Of a stretch of DNA of 64,000 nucleotides, positions 32,508 to 40,037 are shown one piece after another (within the stretch, counting starts at the first letter, position 1; each line of letters opens with the position of its first letter). Origin of the DNA: Micromonospora saelicesensis (GTDB taxonomy: Bacteria > Actinomycetota > Actinomycetes > Mycobacteriales > Micromonosporaceae); assembly GCF_900091575.1 (NCBI RefSeq), contig NZ_FMCR01000006.1:372001-436000 (forward strand), given 5' to 3'. The translations under genes and the position numbers were made by a program. The notes beneath the pieces are model-generated. The model was not told where the DNA came from and searched no databases. It worked only from the letters and a program-made list of their open reading frames with translations.

Positions 32508-32557
32508 AGATCTTGAAGGGAAAACGCCCCTCCGAGGGCAGCTTCCTTCCAAGATCT
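32508..32557. repeat. GATC-containing intergenic hairpin, member 4
   Basis: AGATCTTGAAGGGAA (32508-32522) pairs with TTCCTTCCAAGATCT (32543-32557) with two mismatches, with an inner CCCTC/GAGGG stem. It lies eight bases past the GNAT stop and probably terminates that transcript. Confidence 0.7.
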
Positions 32558-32591
32558 ACACGGCATGCCGCCGGGCGGCAGGACGGTCGGG

Positions 32592-33056
32592 TCAGCGGCG
32601 GACGACCCGGCGGGGCTTGGCGGCCTTGACCTCGGCGTACCGCTTGAGCTGCTGAGAGCGGTAGTCACGGCCGAGCGCGGTGAGCACCAGGTAGCCGATC
32701 AGCAACCCGGCGCCGGTGGCGAGCAGGTAGAGCCAGATCTGGGCGAAGAACGTCGCCGCGCCGCCGGCGAACGGGTTGTGACCGACCAGCAGGGGCCCGA
32801 CCAGCACGGTCAGCAGCATCGCCACCGGCACCACGAGGGCCATGTCGGCTGCCCAGCCGGCCAGCGGCCGGCGTCGGCCCCAGCGGAAGGCGACCACGGC
32901 GAGGATCAGGCCGATCACCGTGAACATCGCCAGCGACACCCGGTCGGCGGCGGTGTCGTCACCGTCGAAGCCGAACCGGGTGATCAGTCGGGCGACCACG
33001 TTGACAGCGAACAGTGCCGCTACGAGCACCCCGAGGTCACGCCACCGCTTGTCCAT
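32592..33056 (-). CDS. Four-helix integral membrane protein, unknown
   Basis: This 154-residue protein starts at ATG 33056 after AGGAGGG. It has four hydrophobic segments: GVLVAALFAVNVVARL, MFTVIGLILAVVAF, MALVVPVAMLLTVLVGPLLVG and IWLYLLATGAGLLIGYLVLTAL. The C-terminus is strongly basic (RYAEVKAAKPRRVVRR), cytosolic by the positive-inside rule. No family was recognised. It is on the same strand as the mshB pair, 115 bases downstream of the next membrane gene. Confidence 0.75.
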   Translation of the reverse strand: MDKRWRDLGVLVAALFAVNVVARLITRFGFDGDDTAADRVSLAMFTVIGLILAVVAFRWGRRRPLAGWAADMALVVPVAMLLTVLVGPLLVGHNPFAGGAATFFAQIWLYLLATGAGLLIGYLVLTALGRDYRSQQLKRYAEVKAAKPRRVVRR

Positions 33057-33171
33057 CGCCGGACCCTCCTGCCGTACGCCCCGTCGCGGGGTTCGCATCC
33101 CTGGCAGGAATATCTACCACCCTTACCTGGGAGACGTCATCAGCCGGCAGCACCCCAAAAGCAGCCGAGCG

Positions 33172-33630
33172 TCAGCCGCCGAGCAGAGGCGGCTGCGGGG
33201 CGAGGATCTGCCGGAAGCCCATCACCGCGAAGGTCATCGCGCCGGCCACGATCATGGCCAGCCCGACCCAGTTGTCGCCGGCCAGCAACAGGTCGCCCTC
33301 GTTGGTCCGGATGGCGGCGACCGCCATCAGCGCGAACCACGGCACCGCCGGCAGCGCCACCGCCCACCGACGGCCGACCGCCTCGTAGGCGAACCAGCTC
33401 AGCACGATGTTGGCGCCGATGGCGAGGAGCACCGACACGCCGACCAGTTGCCCGCCGACGCGGACCGTGGCGAGCAGCAGCTCCAGTACGCCGGTCAGCA
33501 CACCGGCGAGGACCACGACGATCGCACCGACCAGCCGGACGCCCAGGTCCAGCAGTCGCGGCGGTGGCCCCGCCGGGGGCGGGCCTTCCTGGTCCTCCAC
33601 GACCGTCATCGGTGCGGCCGGCACTGTCAC
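33172..33630 (-). CDS. Membrane protein coupled to mshB
   Basis: This 152-residue protein has a proline-rich cytosolic start and four hydrophobic segments (GVRLVGAIVVVLAGVLTGVL, LVGVSVLLAIGANIVLSWFA, WAVALPAVPWFALMAVAAI and WVGLAMIVAGAMTFAVMGF). The GTG at 33630 overlaps the mshB stop (GTGA), showing translational coupling. A similar small membrane protein follows mshB in mycobacteria (position of Rv1171). Its role is unknown; the conserved pairing suggests a link to mycothiol or envelope redox biology. Confidence 0.78.
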   Translation of the reverse strand: MTVPAAPMTVVEDQEGPPPAGPPPRLLDLGVRLVGAIVVVLAGVLTGVLELLLATVRVGGQLVGVSVLLAIGANIVLSWFAYEAVGRRWAVALPAVPWFALMAVAAIRTNEGDLLLAGDNWVGLAMIVAGAMTFAVMGFRQILAPQPPLLGG

Positions 33631-34544
33631 CGGAGACCCGCCGCCGCGACCGGTGACCGGTCCGGGGCGGTCTCCGCGGGCAGGCCGGCGAAGAGGTCGT
33701 CCTCCCAGCCGTACGGCCCGGTGCCCGGGCCCTTCTCACCGACCGCGAGGGTGAAGAACTCCACGCCCATGAACTCGCCACCGAAGTTGCCGGCGATCGA
33801 GTAGAGCCACGAGTTGGCCGGGATCTGGGTGGCGTGCGCCCGCATCGCGGCCTCCTTGGCCGTGTGCTGGTCGGTGCCGTCGATCCGGGCGGCGATCTGG
33901 GCGTCCGGGGTGCCGAAGGGCAGGTCGGCGATGTTCTCGATGCCGCCGAACGGGTTGTCGGCGGACTCGGCGAAATGCGTCATGCCGGCCTCCAGGACGC
34001 TGAGCGGCATGGCCGTCCAGTAGACCTTGAGCGGGGCGCAGCCCTCGGCGGTGGCCAGCTCGACGGCGCGCATGGCCACCCGGTGCGCCTGGATGTGGTC
34101 GGGGTGGCCGTAGAAGCCGTTCGGGTCGTACGTGACGAGCACCTGCGGGCGTACCTCTCGCATGATCTCCACGAGGTGCCCGGCGGCCTCGTCGAGGTCG
34201 GCCTGCCAGAAGGCCCGGGGGTGGTCGTTGGTCGCGAGCCCCATCATCCCGGAGTCGCGGTAGCGGCCGGCGCCGCCGAGGAAGCGATGGTCGGTGACGC
34301 CGAGCGCGGCGCACGCGGCGGCCAGCTCGGCCACGCGGTACCCGCCGAGCTGGTCGGCCTCGGCGGCGGCGAGCTGCGCCAGCGCGGGCACGTGGATCTC
34401 GCCCTCCTCGCCGAGCGTGCAGGTCACCAGCGTGACGTGCGCGCCGTCTGCGGCGTAGTGGGCCATCGTCGAGCCGGTGCCGATCGACTCGTCGTCGGGG
34501 TGCGCGTGGACCAGCAGCAGGCGGCGGTCGGGCAGCATCGTCAC
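33627..34544 (-). CDS. mshB: GlcNAc-inositol deacetylase of mycothiol biosynthesis
   Basis: This 305-residue zinc deacetylase of the LmbE/PIG-L fold carries the metal motif HAHPDDES near the N-terminus and later DPNGFYGHPDHIQAH. It removes acetyl from GlcNAc-inositol to give GlcN-Ins for mycothiol, the actinobacterial thiol buffer. Full-length features such as FWQADLDEAAGHL and IPANSWLYSIAGNFGGEFMGVEFF fit MshB rather than the conjugate amidase Mca. The start GTG at 34544 is chosen because a TAGAGT -10 box (34552-34557) lies seven bases upstream; GTG 34553 would overlap that box and ATG 34538 is the alternative. Confidence 0.93.
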   Translation of the reverse strand: MTMLPDRRLLLVHAHPDDESIGTGSTMAHYAADGAHVTLVTCTLGEEGEIHVPALAQLAAAEADQLGGYRVAELAAACAALGVTDHRFLGGAGRYRDSGMMGLATNDHPRAFWQADLDEAAGHLVEIMREVRPQVLVTYDPNGFYGHPDHIQAHRVAMRAVELATAEGCAPLKVYWTAMPLSVLEAGMTHFAESADNPFGGIENIADLPFGTPDAQIAARIDGTDQHTAKEAAMRAHATQIPANSWLYSIAGNFGGEFMGVEFFTLAVGEKGPGTGPYGWEDDLFAGLPAETAPDRSPVAAAGLR

Positions 34545-34551
34545 GACGGTC

Positions 34552-34557
34552 ACTCTA
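34552..34557 (-). promoter_or_regulatory. -10 box for leaderless mshB
   Basis: TAGAGT on the minus strand, then seven bases, then GTG at 34544. It faces the leaderless promoter of the divergent S9 peptidase, leaving about 70 bases between the two -10 boxes. Confidence 0.55.
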
Positions 34558-34627
34558 ACTGGCCGTTCTCCCCCGGCCGACGCTGACGCGTCCGCCCAGG
34601 TCCGCCACATCACCCCCGCTCCCGCTC

Positions 34628-34633
34628 TACGAT
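34628..34633 (+). promoter_or_regulatory. -10 box for leaderless S9 peptidase transcript
   Basis: TACGAT, then TTGGGCT (seven bases), then GTG at 34641. There is no ribosome-binding site before the GTG, which fits leaderless translation. Confidence 0.6.
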
Positions 34634-34640
34634 TTGGGCT

Positions 34641-36785
34641 GTGGACTTTCCGGAGCTGGCCGCCCGCACCCGCCGGTTCAGCCACGGCGCGCCACGCGCT
34701 GTCTCGGTGGCTGAGGACGGCTCCCGGGTGATCTTCCTGCGCTCCGCCGGCCCGGAGGATCCGGCGGACGCGCTCTGGTTTCTGGACGTGAGCACCGGCG
34801 AGGAGCGGCTGGTCGCCGATCCGGCGACCCTGCTGGGCGAGGGCGGGGACGTCCGCTCCCTCTCCCCCGGCGAACGCGCGCTACGCGAGCGGCTGCGGCT
34901 CAGCGCCGCCGGCATCGGCTCGTACGCGTTGGACGCGGCCGGCCGGGTTGCGGTGTTCGCGCTGGCCGGGCGGTTGTTCCGGGCCGATCTGGTGCACGGC
35001 GACGTGGTGGAGGTGGCGGCCGTCGGCCCGGTGCTGGACCCACGTCCGGACCCGACCGGGCAGCGGCTGTCGTACGTGACGGACGCGGCCGAGGGTGTGC
35101 GCCGGGGTGAGCTGAGGGTGATCGACCCCGACGGCACCGACACCCTGCTGGCCGGCGAGGACGCCGGGGTGAGCTGGGGGTTGGCCGAGCACATCGCGGC
35201 GGAGGAGTTCGGCCGGTTCCGGGGGTACTGGTGGGCGCCCGACGGCCGCTCGGTGCTCGCCGCCCGGGTCGACGAGTCCCGCCTGGAGCGGTGGCACCTG
35301 CATGACCCGGCCGAGCCGGCGAACCCCCCGACCGCCGTCGCGTACCCCCGGGCCGGTGGCCCGAACGCGGAGGTCAGCCTGCACCTGCTGGACCTGGACG
35401 ACGGCTGGGTCGACGTGCACTGGGACCGGGAGACCTACCCGTACCTGACCGGGGTCAGCTGGGGTGAGGGCAGTCCGTTGATCACCGTGCTGCGCCGCTC
35501 GCAGCAGCACGGGCTGGTGCTGGCGGTGGACCCGCGCACGGGCGAGACGCAGGTGCACGCCGAGCTGGCCGATCCGCGCTGGGTCGAGCCGATCGCCGGC
35601 ACCCCCGCGCACCTGCCGGACGGCCGGGTGCTGGTCGGTGGGGAACTGGCCCACGACGGGTACGACGCCCGGTGCCTGTTCGCGGACGGCACCCTGCTCA
35701 CCCCGCCGTCGCTGTACGTACGACGGGTGGTGGGTCGGCTGCCGGCCGCCGCCGGCCCGGCCGACCTGCTGGTGGAGGCGAGCGACGGCGAACCGAGCGA
35801 GCGGCACCTGTTCCGGGTCCGCACCACCATCGGCGGTGGGGTGGACGCGCGTCGGCTCACCACCGACTCCGGCTGGTACACCGCCGCGGTGGGCGGGGAC
35901 GTGCTGGCCGTCGGCGTCGCGTCGCTGGATCACGCCGGGGTCCGCTGGACGGTGCGCCGCGGCGATCAGGAGATCGCCGAGCTGCGTTCGTTCGCCGCCG
36001 CCCCGCCGTACTCTCCGTTGCCGCTGCTGGAGCGGGTGACCGATCGGCGGCTGCCGGCGGCGGTGCTCTACCCGGACAACCACGTGACGGGCCGGCGGCT
36101 GCCGGTGCTGCTGGACATCTACGGCGGCCCGGGGCACCAGGAGGTCGTGGCGGCGCGGGCCGCGTGGCTGGAACGGCAGTGGTGGGCCGACGCCGGGTTC
36201 GCGGTGGTCACCATCGACAACCGGGGTACGCCGGGCGTGGCGCCGTCGTTCGAGAAGGCGATCCACCGGCGGGTCGCCGACGTGATCCTGACCGACCAGA
36301 TCGACGCGCTCACTGCGCTCGCCGGCAAGCACCCGGACCTGGACCTGGGGCGGGTGGGAGTGCGCGGCTGGTCGTTCGGCGGGTGGCTGGCCGGGTTGGC
36401 GGTGCTGCGCCACCCGGAGCTGTTCCGGTGCGGAATCGCGGGTGCCCCGGTGACCGACTGGGCGCTGTACGACACCGCGTACACCGAGCGTTATCTGGGG
36501 TTGCCGGAAGACGGCCAGGACATCTACGCGCACCACTCGCTCGTCGAGTTGGCCGCCGAGCCGGTCACCAGCCCGGACCAGGCCCGCCCGTTGCTGCTGG
36601 TGCACGGGATGGCCGACGACAACGTGGTGGCCGCGCACACGCTCCGGCTCTCCGCGGCCCTGCTGAGCACCGGCCGACCGCACGCCGTGCTGCCGCTGAC
36701 CGGGGCCACCCATCTGGCCGCGAACGGCACCGCCGAGCGGCTGCTCCCCCTGGAACTGGACTTCCTCCGTACCCACCTGCTGTAA
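34641..36785 (+). CDS. S9 prolyl-oligopeptidase-family peptidase (dipeptidyl-peptidase-IV-like)
   Basis: This 714-residue peptidase has an N-terminal beta-propeller that includes the DPP-IV double-glutamate region (GLAEHIAAEEFGRFRGYWW) for binding a free N-terminus. A C-terminal alpha/beta-hydrolase domain follows: YGGPGHQEV, nucleophile Ser in GWSFGG, acid Asp in HGMADDNV and His in TGATHLA. It should release X-Pro or X-Ala dipeptides. There is no signal peptide, so it is cytosolic. The start GTG at 34641 lies seven bases after a TACGAT box. It is convergent with the SnoaL-type gene. Confidence 0.92.
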   Translation: MDFPELAARTRRFSHGAPRAVSVAEDGSRVIFLRSAGPEDPADALWFLDVSTGEERLVADPATLLGEGGDVRSLSPGERALRERLRLSAAGIGSYALDAAGRVAVFALAGRLFRADLVHGDVVEVAAVGPVLDPRPDPTGQRLSYVTDAAEGVRRGELRVIDPDGTDTLLAGEDAGVSWGLAEHIAAEEFGRFRGYWWAPDGRSVLAARVDESRLERWHLHDPAEPANPPTAVAYPRAGGPNAEVSLHLLDLDDGWVDVHWDRETYPYLTGVSWGEGSPLITVLRRSQQHGLVLAVDPRTGETQVHAELADPRWVEPIAGTPAHLPDGRVLVGGELAHDGYDARCLFADGTLLTPPSLYVRRVVGRLPAAAGPADLLVEASDGEPSERHLFRVRTTIGGGVDARRLTTDSGWYTAAVGGDVLAVGVASLDHAGVRWTVRRGDQEIAELRSFAAAPPYSPLPLLERVTDRRLPAAVLYPDNHVTGRRLPVLLDIYGGPGHQEVVAARAAWLERQWWADAGFAVVTIDNRGTPGVAPSFEKAIHRRVADVILTDQIDALTALAGKHPDLDLGRVGVRGWSFGGWLAGLAVLRHPELFRCGIAGAPVTDWALYDTAYTERYLGLPEDGQDIYAHHSLVELAAEPVTSPDQARPLLLVHGMADDNVVAAHTLRLSAALLSTGRPHAVLPLTGATHLAANGTAERLLPLELDFLRTHLL

Positions 36786-36794
36786 CGGCCACGA

Positions 36795-37178
36795 TCACCA
36801 ACGCTCCACGAGGTGTTCCCGGCCCTGCGGCGGATCGTACGGTTCGGGCCAGTAGTCGGTGATCTTGCTGATCAGCCCATGCTCGGACATCTCCAGCCAG
36901 ACGCACGCGTCCTGCTGCTCGTCACCGACGCGAACGTCGAGCAACAGGGCAGCGAGGCGACCATCGGCGATCACCCGTCGCGGCCGGAGGTGCCAGTCGC
37001 CGGGATACTCGGTGTTGAACCGCAGGAACGCGTCCCTGCCGCGAATGCGCTCCCGAGTCTGCGGCATCTCGTAGACCACGTCATCGGTGAGCAGGGCGGC
37101 CAACCCGGACCAGTCGCGGCGCTCCAAAAGATCAACGTAGGCGTGGGCGGCCTGCCGGGCCGTCGAGGTGTCATCCAC
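36795..37178 (-). CDS. SnoaL-like (NTF2-fold) protein
   Basis: This 127-residue cone-shaped NTF2-fold protein has the pattern HAYVDLLERRDWSGLAALLTDDVVYEMPQTRERIRGRDAFLRF and later KITDYWPEPYDPP. Such proteins are often small isomerases, hydrolases or binding proteins with undefined ligands. The GTG at 37178 is favoured because TATGGT (37186-37191) lies seven bases upstream as a -10 box. An in-frame ATG at 37190 would overlap that box and add only four residues. It is separated from the upstream HxlR gene by 98 bases. Confidence 0.82.
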   Translation of the reverse strand: MDDTSTARQAAHAYVDLLERRDWSGLAALLTDDVVYEMPQTRERIRGRDAFLRFNTEYPGDWHLRPRRVIADGRLAALLLDVRVGDEQQDACVWLEMSEHGLISKITDYWPEPYDPPQGREHLVERW

Positions 37179-37185
37179 GGCGCGG

Positions 37186-37191
37186 ACCATA
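37186..37191 (-). promoter_or_regulatory. -10 box for leaderless SnoaL-like gene
   Basis: TATGGT on the minus strand, then CCGCGCC (seven bases), then GTG at 37178. The box contains the ATG of the alternative start, which argues against that start. Confidence 0.5.
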
Positions 37192-37276
37192 GCCCCCGCC
37201 AGCGACAATCTGGCGAGCCCGGCGGCCTTGGCGAATACAGTCGCCGCAGCCTCCGAGGTGATCGGCGCCGTCGATT

Positions 37277-37675
37277 TCAGGGGCGTGCGTCGTATCGGCT
37301 CCGGGCTTCGAAGACGCGGTCCATGTGCGTCTCCGCCCAGTTCTTGATCGCGATCATGACCGGGAAGAGTTCGTGGCCGAGCGGGGTGAGCTCGTAGTCG
37401 ACGCGGACCGGCACCGAGGCAGTGACCGTGCGGGTGACCAGGCCGTCGCGTTCCAGGGTGCGCAGGGTCTGGGTGAGCATCTTCTGGCTGACGCCGGCGA
37501 TGCGCTGGGCGAGCTCGCCGTGCCGCTGCGGGCCGTCGACGAGCGCTGGGATCACCAGGGCGACCCACTTGTCGGTGAGCCTGCTCAGCAGCTCACGGGT
37601 CGGGCACTGGTCCAGAAACGCGTCGTAGTCGCGTTTGGCCTGCTCGCGGCGTTGCGCTGCGGTCGACGTCGCCAT
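37277..37675 (-). CDS. HxlR-family transcriptional regulator
   Basis: This 132-residue winged-helix protein has the HxlR signatures CPTRELLSRLTDKWVALVIPALVDGP, RHGELAQRIAGVSQKMLTQTLRTLERDGLV and YELTPLG. A single cysteine near residue 24 sits where redox-sensing HxlR proteins (YodB/QorR type) carry theirs. The ATG at 37675 follows GGAGGTAAGA. It is divergent from an MDR oxidoreductase, the standard QorR/qorA arrangement, in which the regulator represses the oxidoreductase until the cysteine is modified by quinones or electrophiles. Confidence 0.88.
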   Translation of the reverse strand: MATSTAAQRREQAKRDYDAFLDQCPTRELLSRLTDKWVALVIPALVDGPQRHGELAQRIAGVSQKMLTQTLRTLERDGLVTRTVTASVPVRVDYELTPLGHELFPVMIAIKNWAETHMDRVFEARSRYDARP

Positions 37676-37690
37676 TCTTACCTCCGCTTG

Positions 37691-37715
37691 GTGCCCTAGG
37701 CACTTTAAGGTACCT
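37691..37715. promoter_or_regulatory. Candidate HxlR operator region
   Basis: GTGCC-CTA-GGCAC (37691-37703) and the palindrome AGGTACCT (37708-37715) lie between the divergent HxlR and MDR genes in an AT-rich patch. Both could be half-sites or separate sites for the regulator. Confidence 0.5.
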
Positions 37716-37781
37716 ACTTTCTCACAGTGCCGATGATTCGTACGGTCGTGGTGATCACGAAATCCCACGAAGGAGACGGCG

Positions 37782-38684
37782 ATGCGCGCAGTCAGCTATG
37801 CACAGTTCGGAGGGCCGGAGGTCCTGCACGTGGCCGAGGTGCCGGTGCCCGAGCCGGGGCCGGGGCAGGTGCGGGTGCGGGTCGCCGCGTCGGTTGTCCA
37901 TCCGGTCGACCTGATGGTCCGCACCGGTCGGTTCCCGGCTCCGTTGCCGACCGGTCTGCCGTACACGCCCGGCTGGGACGTTGCCGGCAGCGTCGACGCC
38001 GTCGGCCCGTCGGTCGACGAGTTCACGATCGGCGACGAGGTCATCGGCTTCTCGCCCTGGCTGCAAACCACTGTCGGCGCCCACGCCGAGTACGTAGTTC
38101 TCGACGCCGCCTGGCTGGCCTCCGCGCCCGCCGGCGTCCCCGCCACCGAGGCGGCAACCCTACCGACCAATGGCCTCGCCGCGGCCCAGGCACTCGACCT
38201 GCTCGCGCTTCCGGCGGGTTCGACAGTGCTCGTCACCGGAGCCGCCGGGCAGGTCGGTGGGTTCGTTCTGGCGCTGGCCCGGGCGGCCGGTCTGCACGCC
38301 ACCGGACTGGCCGGGGCCGACGACCGCGAGTTCGTCGAGTCGCTGGGCGCGGCGTTCCTGTCGCGCACCGACGATCCGACGGGGACGTTCGACGCGGTCA
38401 TCGACCTGGCGGTGATCGGCTCCTCGCTGCTGGACCTCATTCGGGACGGCGGCGGTTACGTGGCCGCGTCACCCCCGCTTCGCCCGGAGCCGGTGCGCGG
38501 AATCCGGACCGTCGCGCTGGAGGTGCTACCGGACGGAACCCGGCTGGGCGAACTGGTCAAACTCGTCACCAGCGGCGACCTCCCGCTCCGGGTCGCTGCC
38601 GTCTACCCCTTCGCCGACGCGGCGACCGCCCACGAGCGGCTGGCCCAGGGTGGCGTGCGCGGCGGCGTGGTGATCGTCCCCTGA
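37782..38684 (+). CDS. NADP-dependent MDR-family oxidoreductase (quinone reductase type)
   Basis: This 300-residue zinc-free medium-chain dehydrogenase/reductase opens MRAVSYAQFGGPEVLHVAEVPVPEPGPGQVRVRV and has a Rossmann segment VLVTGAAGQVGGFVLALARA. It belongs to the quinone oxidoreductase/zeta-crystallin group (QorA-like) and should reduce quinones or enones with NADPH. The ATG follows GAAGGAGA. It is divergent from the HxlR gene, consistent with induction by electrophiles. It could share read-through with the downstream merR gene, though that has its own promoter. Confidence 0.9.
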   Translation: MRAVSYAQFGGPEVLHVAEVPVPEPGPGQVRVRVAASVVHPVDLMVRTGRFPAPLPTGLPYTPGWDVAGSVDAVGPSVDEFTIGDEVIGFSPWLQTTVGAHAEYVVLDAAWLASAPAGVPATEAATLPTNGLAAAQALDLLALPAGSTVLVTGAAGQVGGFVLALARAAGLHATGLAGADDREFVESLGAAFLSRTDDPTGTFDAVIDLAVIGSSLLDLIRDGGGYVAASPPLRPEPVRGIRTVALEVLPDGTRLGELVKLVTSGDLPLRVAAVYPFADAATAHERLAQGGVRGGVVIVP

Positions 38685-38710
38685 TCCCCAGCGAAAGCTC
38701 GACGTGGGGC

Positions 38711-38741
38711 TTGTATCTCAAGCCGCTTGAGATCGCATAGT
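38711..38741 (+). promoter_or_regulatory. MerR-type promoter: TTGTAT, 19-bp spacer with palindrome, CATAGT
   Basis: The -35 TTGTAT (38711-38716) and -10 CATAGT (38736-38741) are 19 bases apart, the overlong spacing typical of MerR-activated promoters. A perfect palindrome ATCTCAAG-CCG-CTTGAGAT (38715-38733) fills the spacer. The GTG start lies seven bases past the -10, so the mRNA should be leaderless and the gene autoregulated. Confidence 0.75.
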
Positions 38742-38748
38742 GGGCGTC

Positions 38749-39741
38749 GTGGACCGAAACGAGCTGTACGCCATCGGGGATGTCGCCCGGCGGACCGGCC
38801 TGAGCGTCAGCGCCGTCCGGTACTACGCGGATGCCGGTGTCGTCACGCCGGCCGCCAGCACCCCGGCCGGCCACCGCCTGTACGACGTGTCGGCCATCGC
38901 CCGGCTGGAACTGGTCCGGACGCTGCGGGAACTCGACGCCGGGCTGGACGAGATCCGGCGGGTGCTGGCCGGCGAGGCGACGCTGCGCGAACTGGCCGCC
39001 ACCCACCTGGCCCTGCTGGAACGGCAGGAGGCACGGCTGCGCAGTCGCCGCGCGGTGCTGTCGGCCATCCTGCGGCAGGATTCCACGGCCGAGCAGGTCA
39101 CGCTGATGCACAAGCTGGTCGGCCTGTCGGACGAGGAACGCGATCGGCTGATCGACGAGTTCTGGACCGAGGTCTCCGCCGGCTGGGAGCCACCGGAGCG
39201 GATGGTCGAGTGGTGGCGGGCGGCCCGGCCGGAGCTGCCCGACCATCCCACAGCGGCCCAGTTGGAGGCGTGGATCGAGCTGGCCGAACTGGTCCGGGAC
39301 ACCGAGGTCCGGCAGGCCGTACGCCGTGAGTTGCACGAGGCGTGCACTACCGGGGCCGGGCCGCTGATGACGTCGTCGCCGATGCTGGACGCCCTGGAAG
39401 CGGGCGCGGCGATCGGCCAGCCGGTGATGGACGCGGCGCGGGAACAGGTGCCGCCGGACTCGCCCAGGGGCCGGGAGATCGCCGACCAGTGGATCGGGTG
39501 GCTGACCGGCATCTTCGCGACACCGGACAGCCCCGGGATCCCGGACACATCCGAGTTCCGGGTCCAGGTCGCCGACCAGATGCTCAAGGGCGCGGAGTGG
39601 GACCGCACGCCGCCTGAGCAGGAGGGGCCGTTCGACAGGTACATGGAGTTGGTCACCGTCGTGAACGATGCGCCGCCGGAGCGGTTCCCGTACGAGTGGC
39701 TGGCCGACGCACTGCGCGCGTCCGCCGCGCCTGCTTCCTGA
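38749..39741 (+). CDS. MerR-family regulator with long ligand-type C-terminal domain
   Basis: This 330-residue protein has an N-terminal MerR winged helix (YAIGDVARRTGLSVSAVRYYADAGVVTP, then AGHRLYDVSAIARLELVRTLRELD) and a coiled coil. A 220-residue helical C-terminal domain has no recognised family and includes EWWRAARPELPDHPT and MLKGAEWDRTP. Such domains often sense small molecules. The start at 38749 (VDRNELYAIG) is preferred over GTG 38740 because the latter overlaps the -10 box. The promoter is of MerR-controlled type, implying autoregulation. The usual partner gene may be the truncated ABC gene that follows. Confidence 0.88.
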   Translation: MDRNELYAIGDVARRTGLSVSAVRYYADAGVVTPAASTPAGHRLYDVSAIARLELVRTLRELDAGLDEIRRVLAGEATLRELAATHLALLERQEARLRSRRAVLSAILRQDSTAEQVTLMHKLVGLSDEERDRLIDEFWTEVSAGWEPPERMVEWWRAARPELPDHPTAAQLEAWIELAELVRDTEVRQAVRRELHEACTTGAGPLMTSSPMLDALEAGAAIGQPVMDAAREQVPPDSPRGREIADQWIGWLTGIFATPDSPGIPDTSEFRVQVADQMLKGAEWDRTPPEQEGPFDRYMELVTVVNDAPPERFPYEWLADALRASAAPAS

Positions 39742-39805
39742 TTTCACCCGTACCGGTCGGGCCACCCGGATGTCCGTGCCGCCGCCAGCGCCGAGGCTGG
39801 AACGC

Positions 39806-39922
39806 ATGGACAACGTGGTGGAACTCGACGGGGTGACCCGCATCTACGGCTCGCGCCGCCAGCCGGTCGCCGCTCGGCCCGCATGTGGATGTGCTGTTGA
39901 GCGGTATACCTCAGAGGTATGA
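39806..39922 (+). pseudogene. Remnant of an ABC transporter ATP-binding gene (5' end only)
   Basis: The ATG at 39806 starts MDNVVELDGVTRIYGSRRQPV, the typical first strand of a MacB/LolD-type ATPase, which normally continues into ALDGVSL and a Walker A motif. Here similarity stops after about 22 residues, and the frame runs through unrelated sequence to TGA at 39922 with no Walker A, signature or Walker B. The break falls 30 bases before a large perfect inverted repeat. It looks like the scar of a deletion that removed an ABC transporter once located next to merR. Confidence 0.6.
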
Positions 39923-39946
39923 ATATGACTCTGAGGTATACCGCTC
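39899..39946. repeat. 48-bp perfect inverted repeat with GGTATACC half-sites
   Basis: Arms GAGCGGTATACCTCAGA (39899-39915) and complement (39930-39946) enclose 14 bases. The left arm extends into a second palindrome ATACCTC-A-GAGGTAT. Such tandem TATACCTC sites look like operators of PadR- or TetR-type regulators of ABC transporters, but no such regulator is adjacent. The stretch from here to 40037 shows no gene. Confidence 0.7.
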
Positions 39947-40037
39947 GACACCGCATCCGCCCGCCTGAAGGTGACGGACGGTCACCGCCGACCGTCGGCT
40001 GCGCCCACAGCCTGGCCAGGGTCAGGACCTACCCGTA

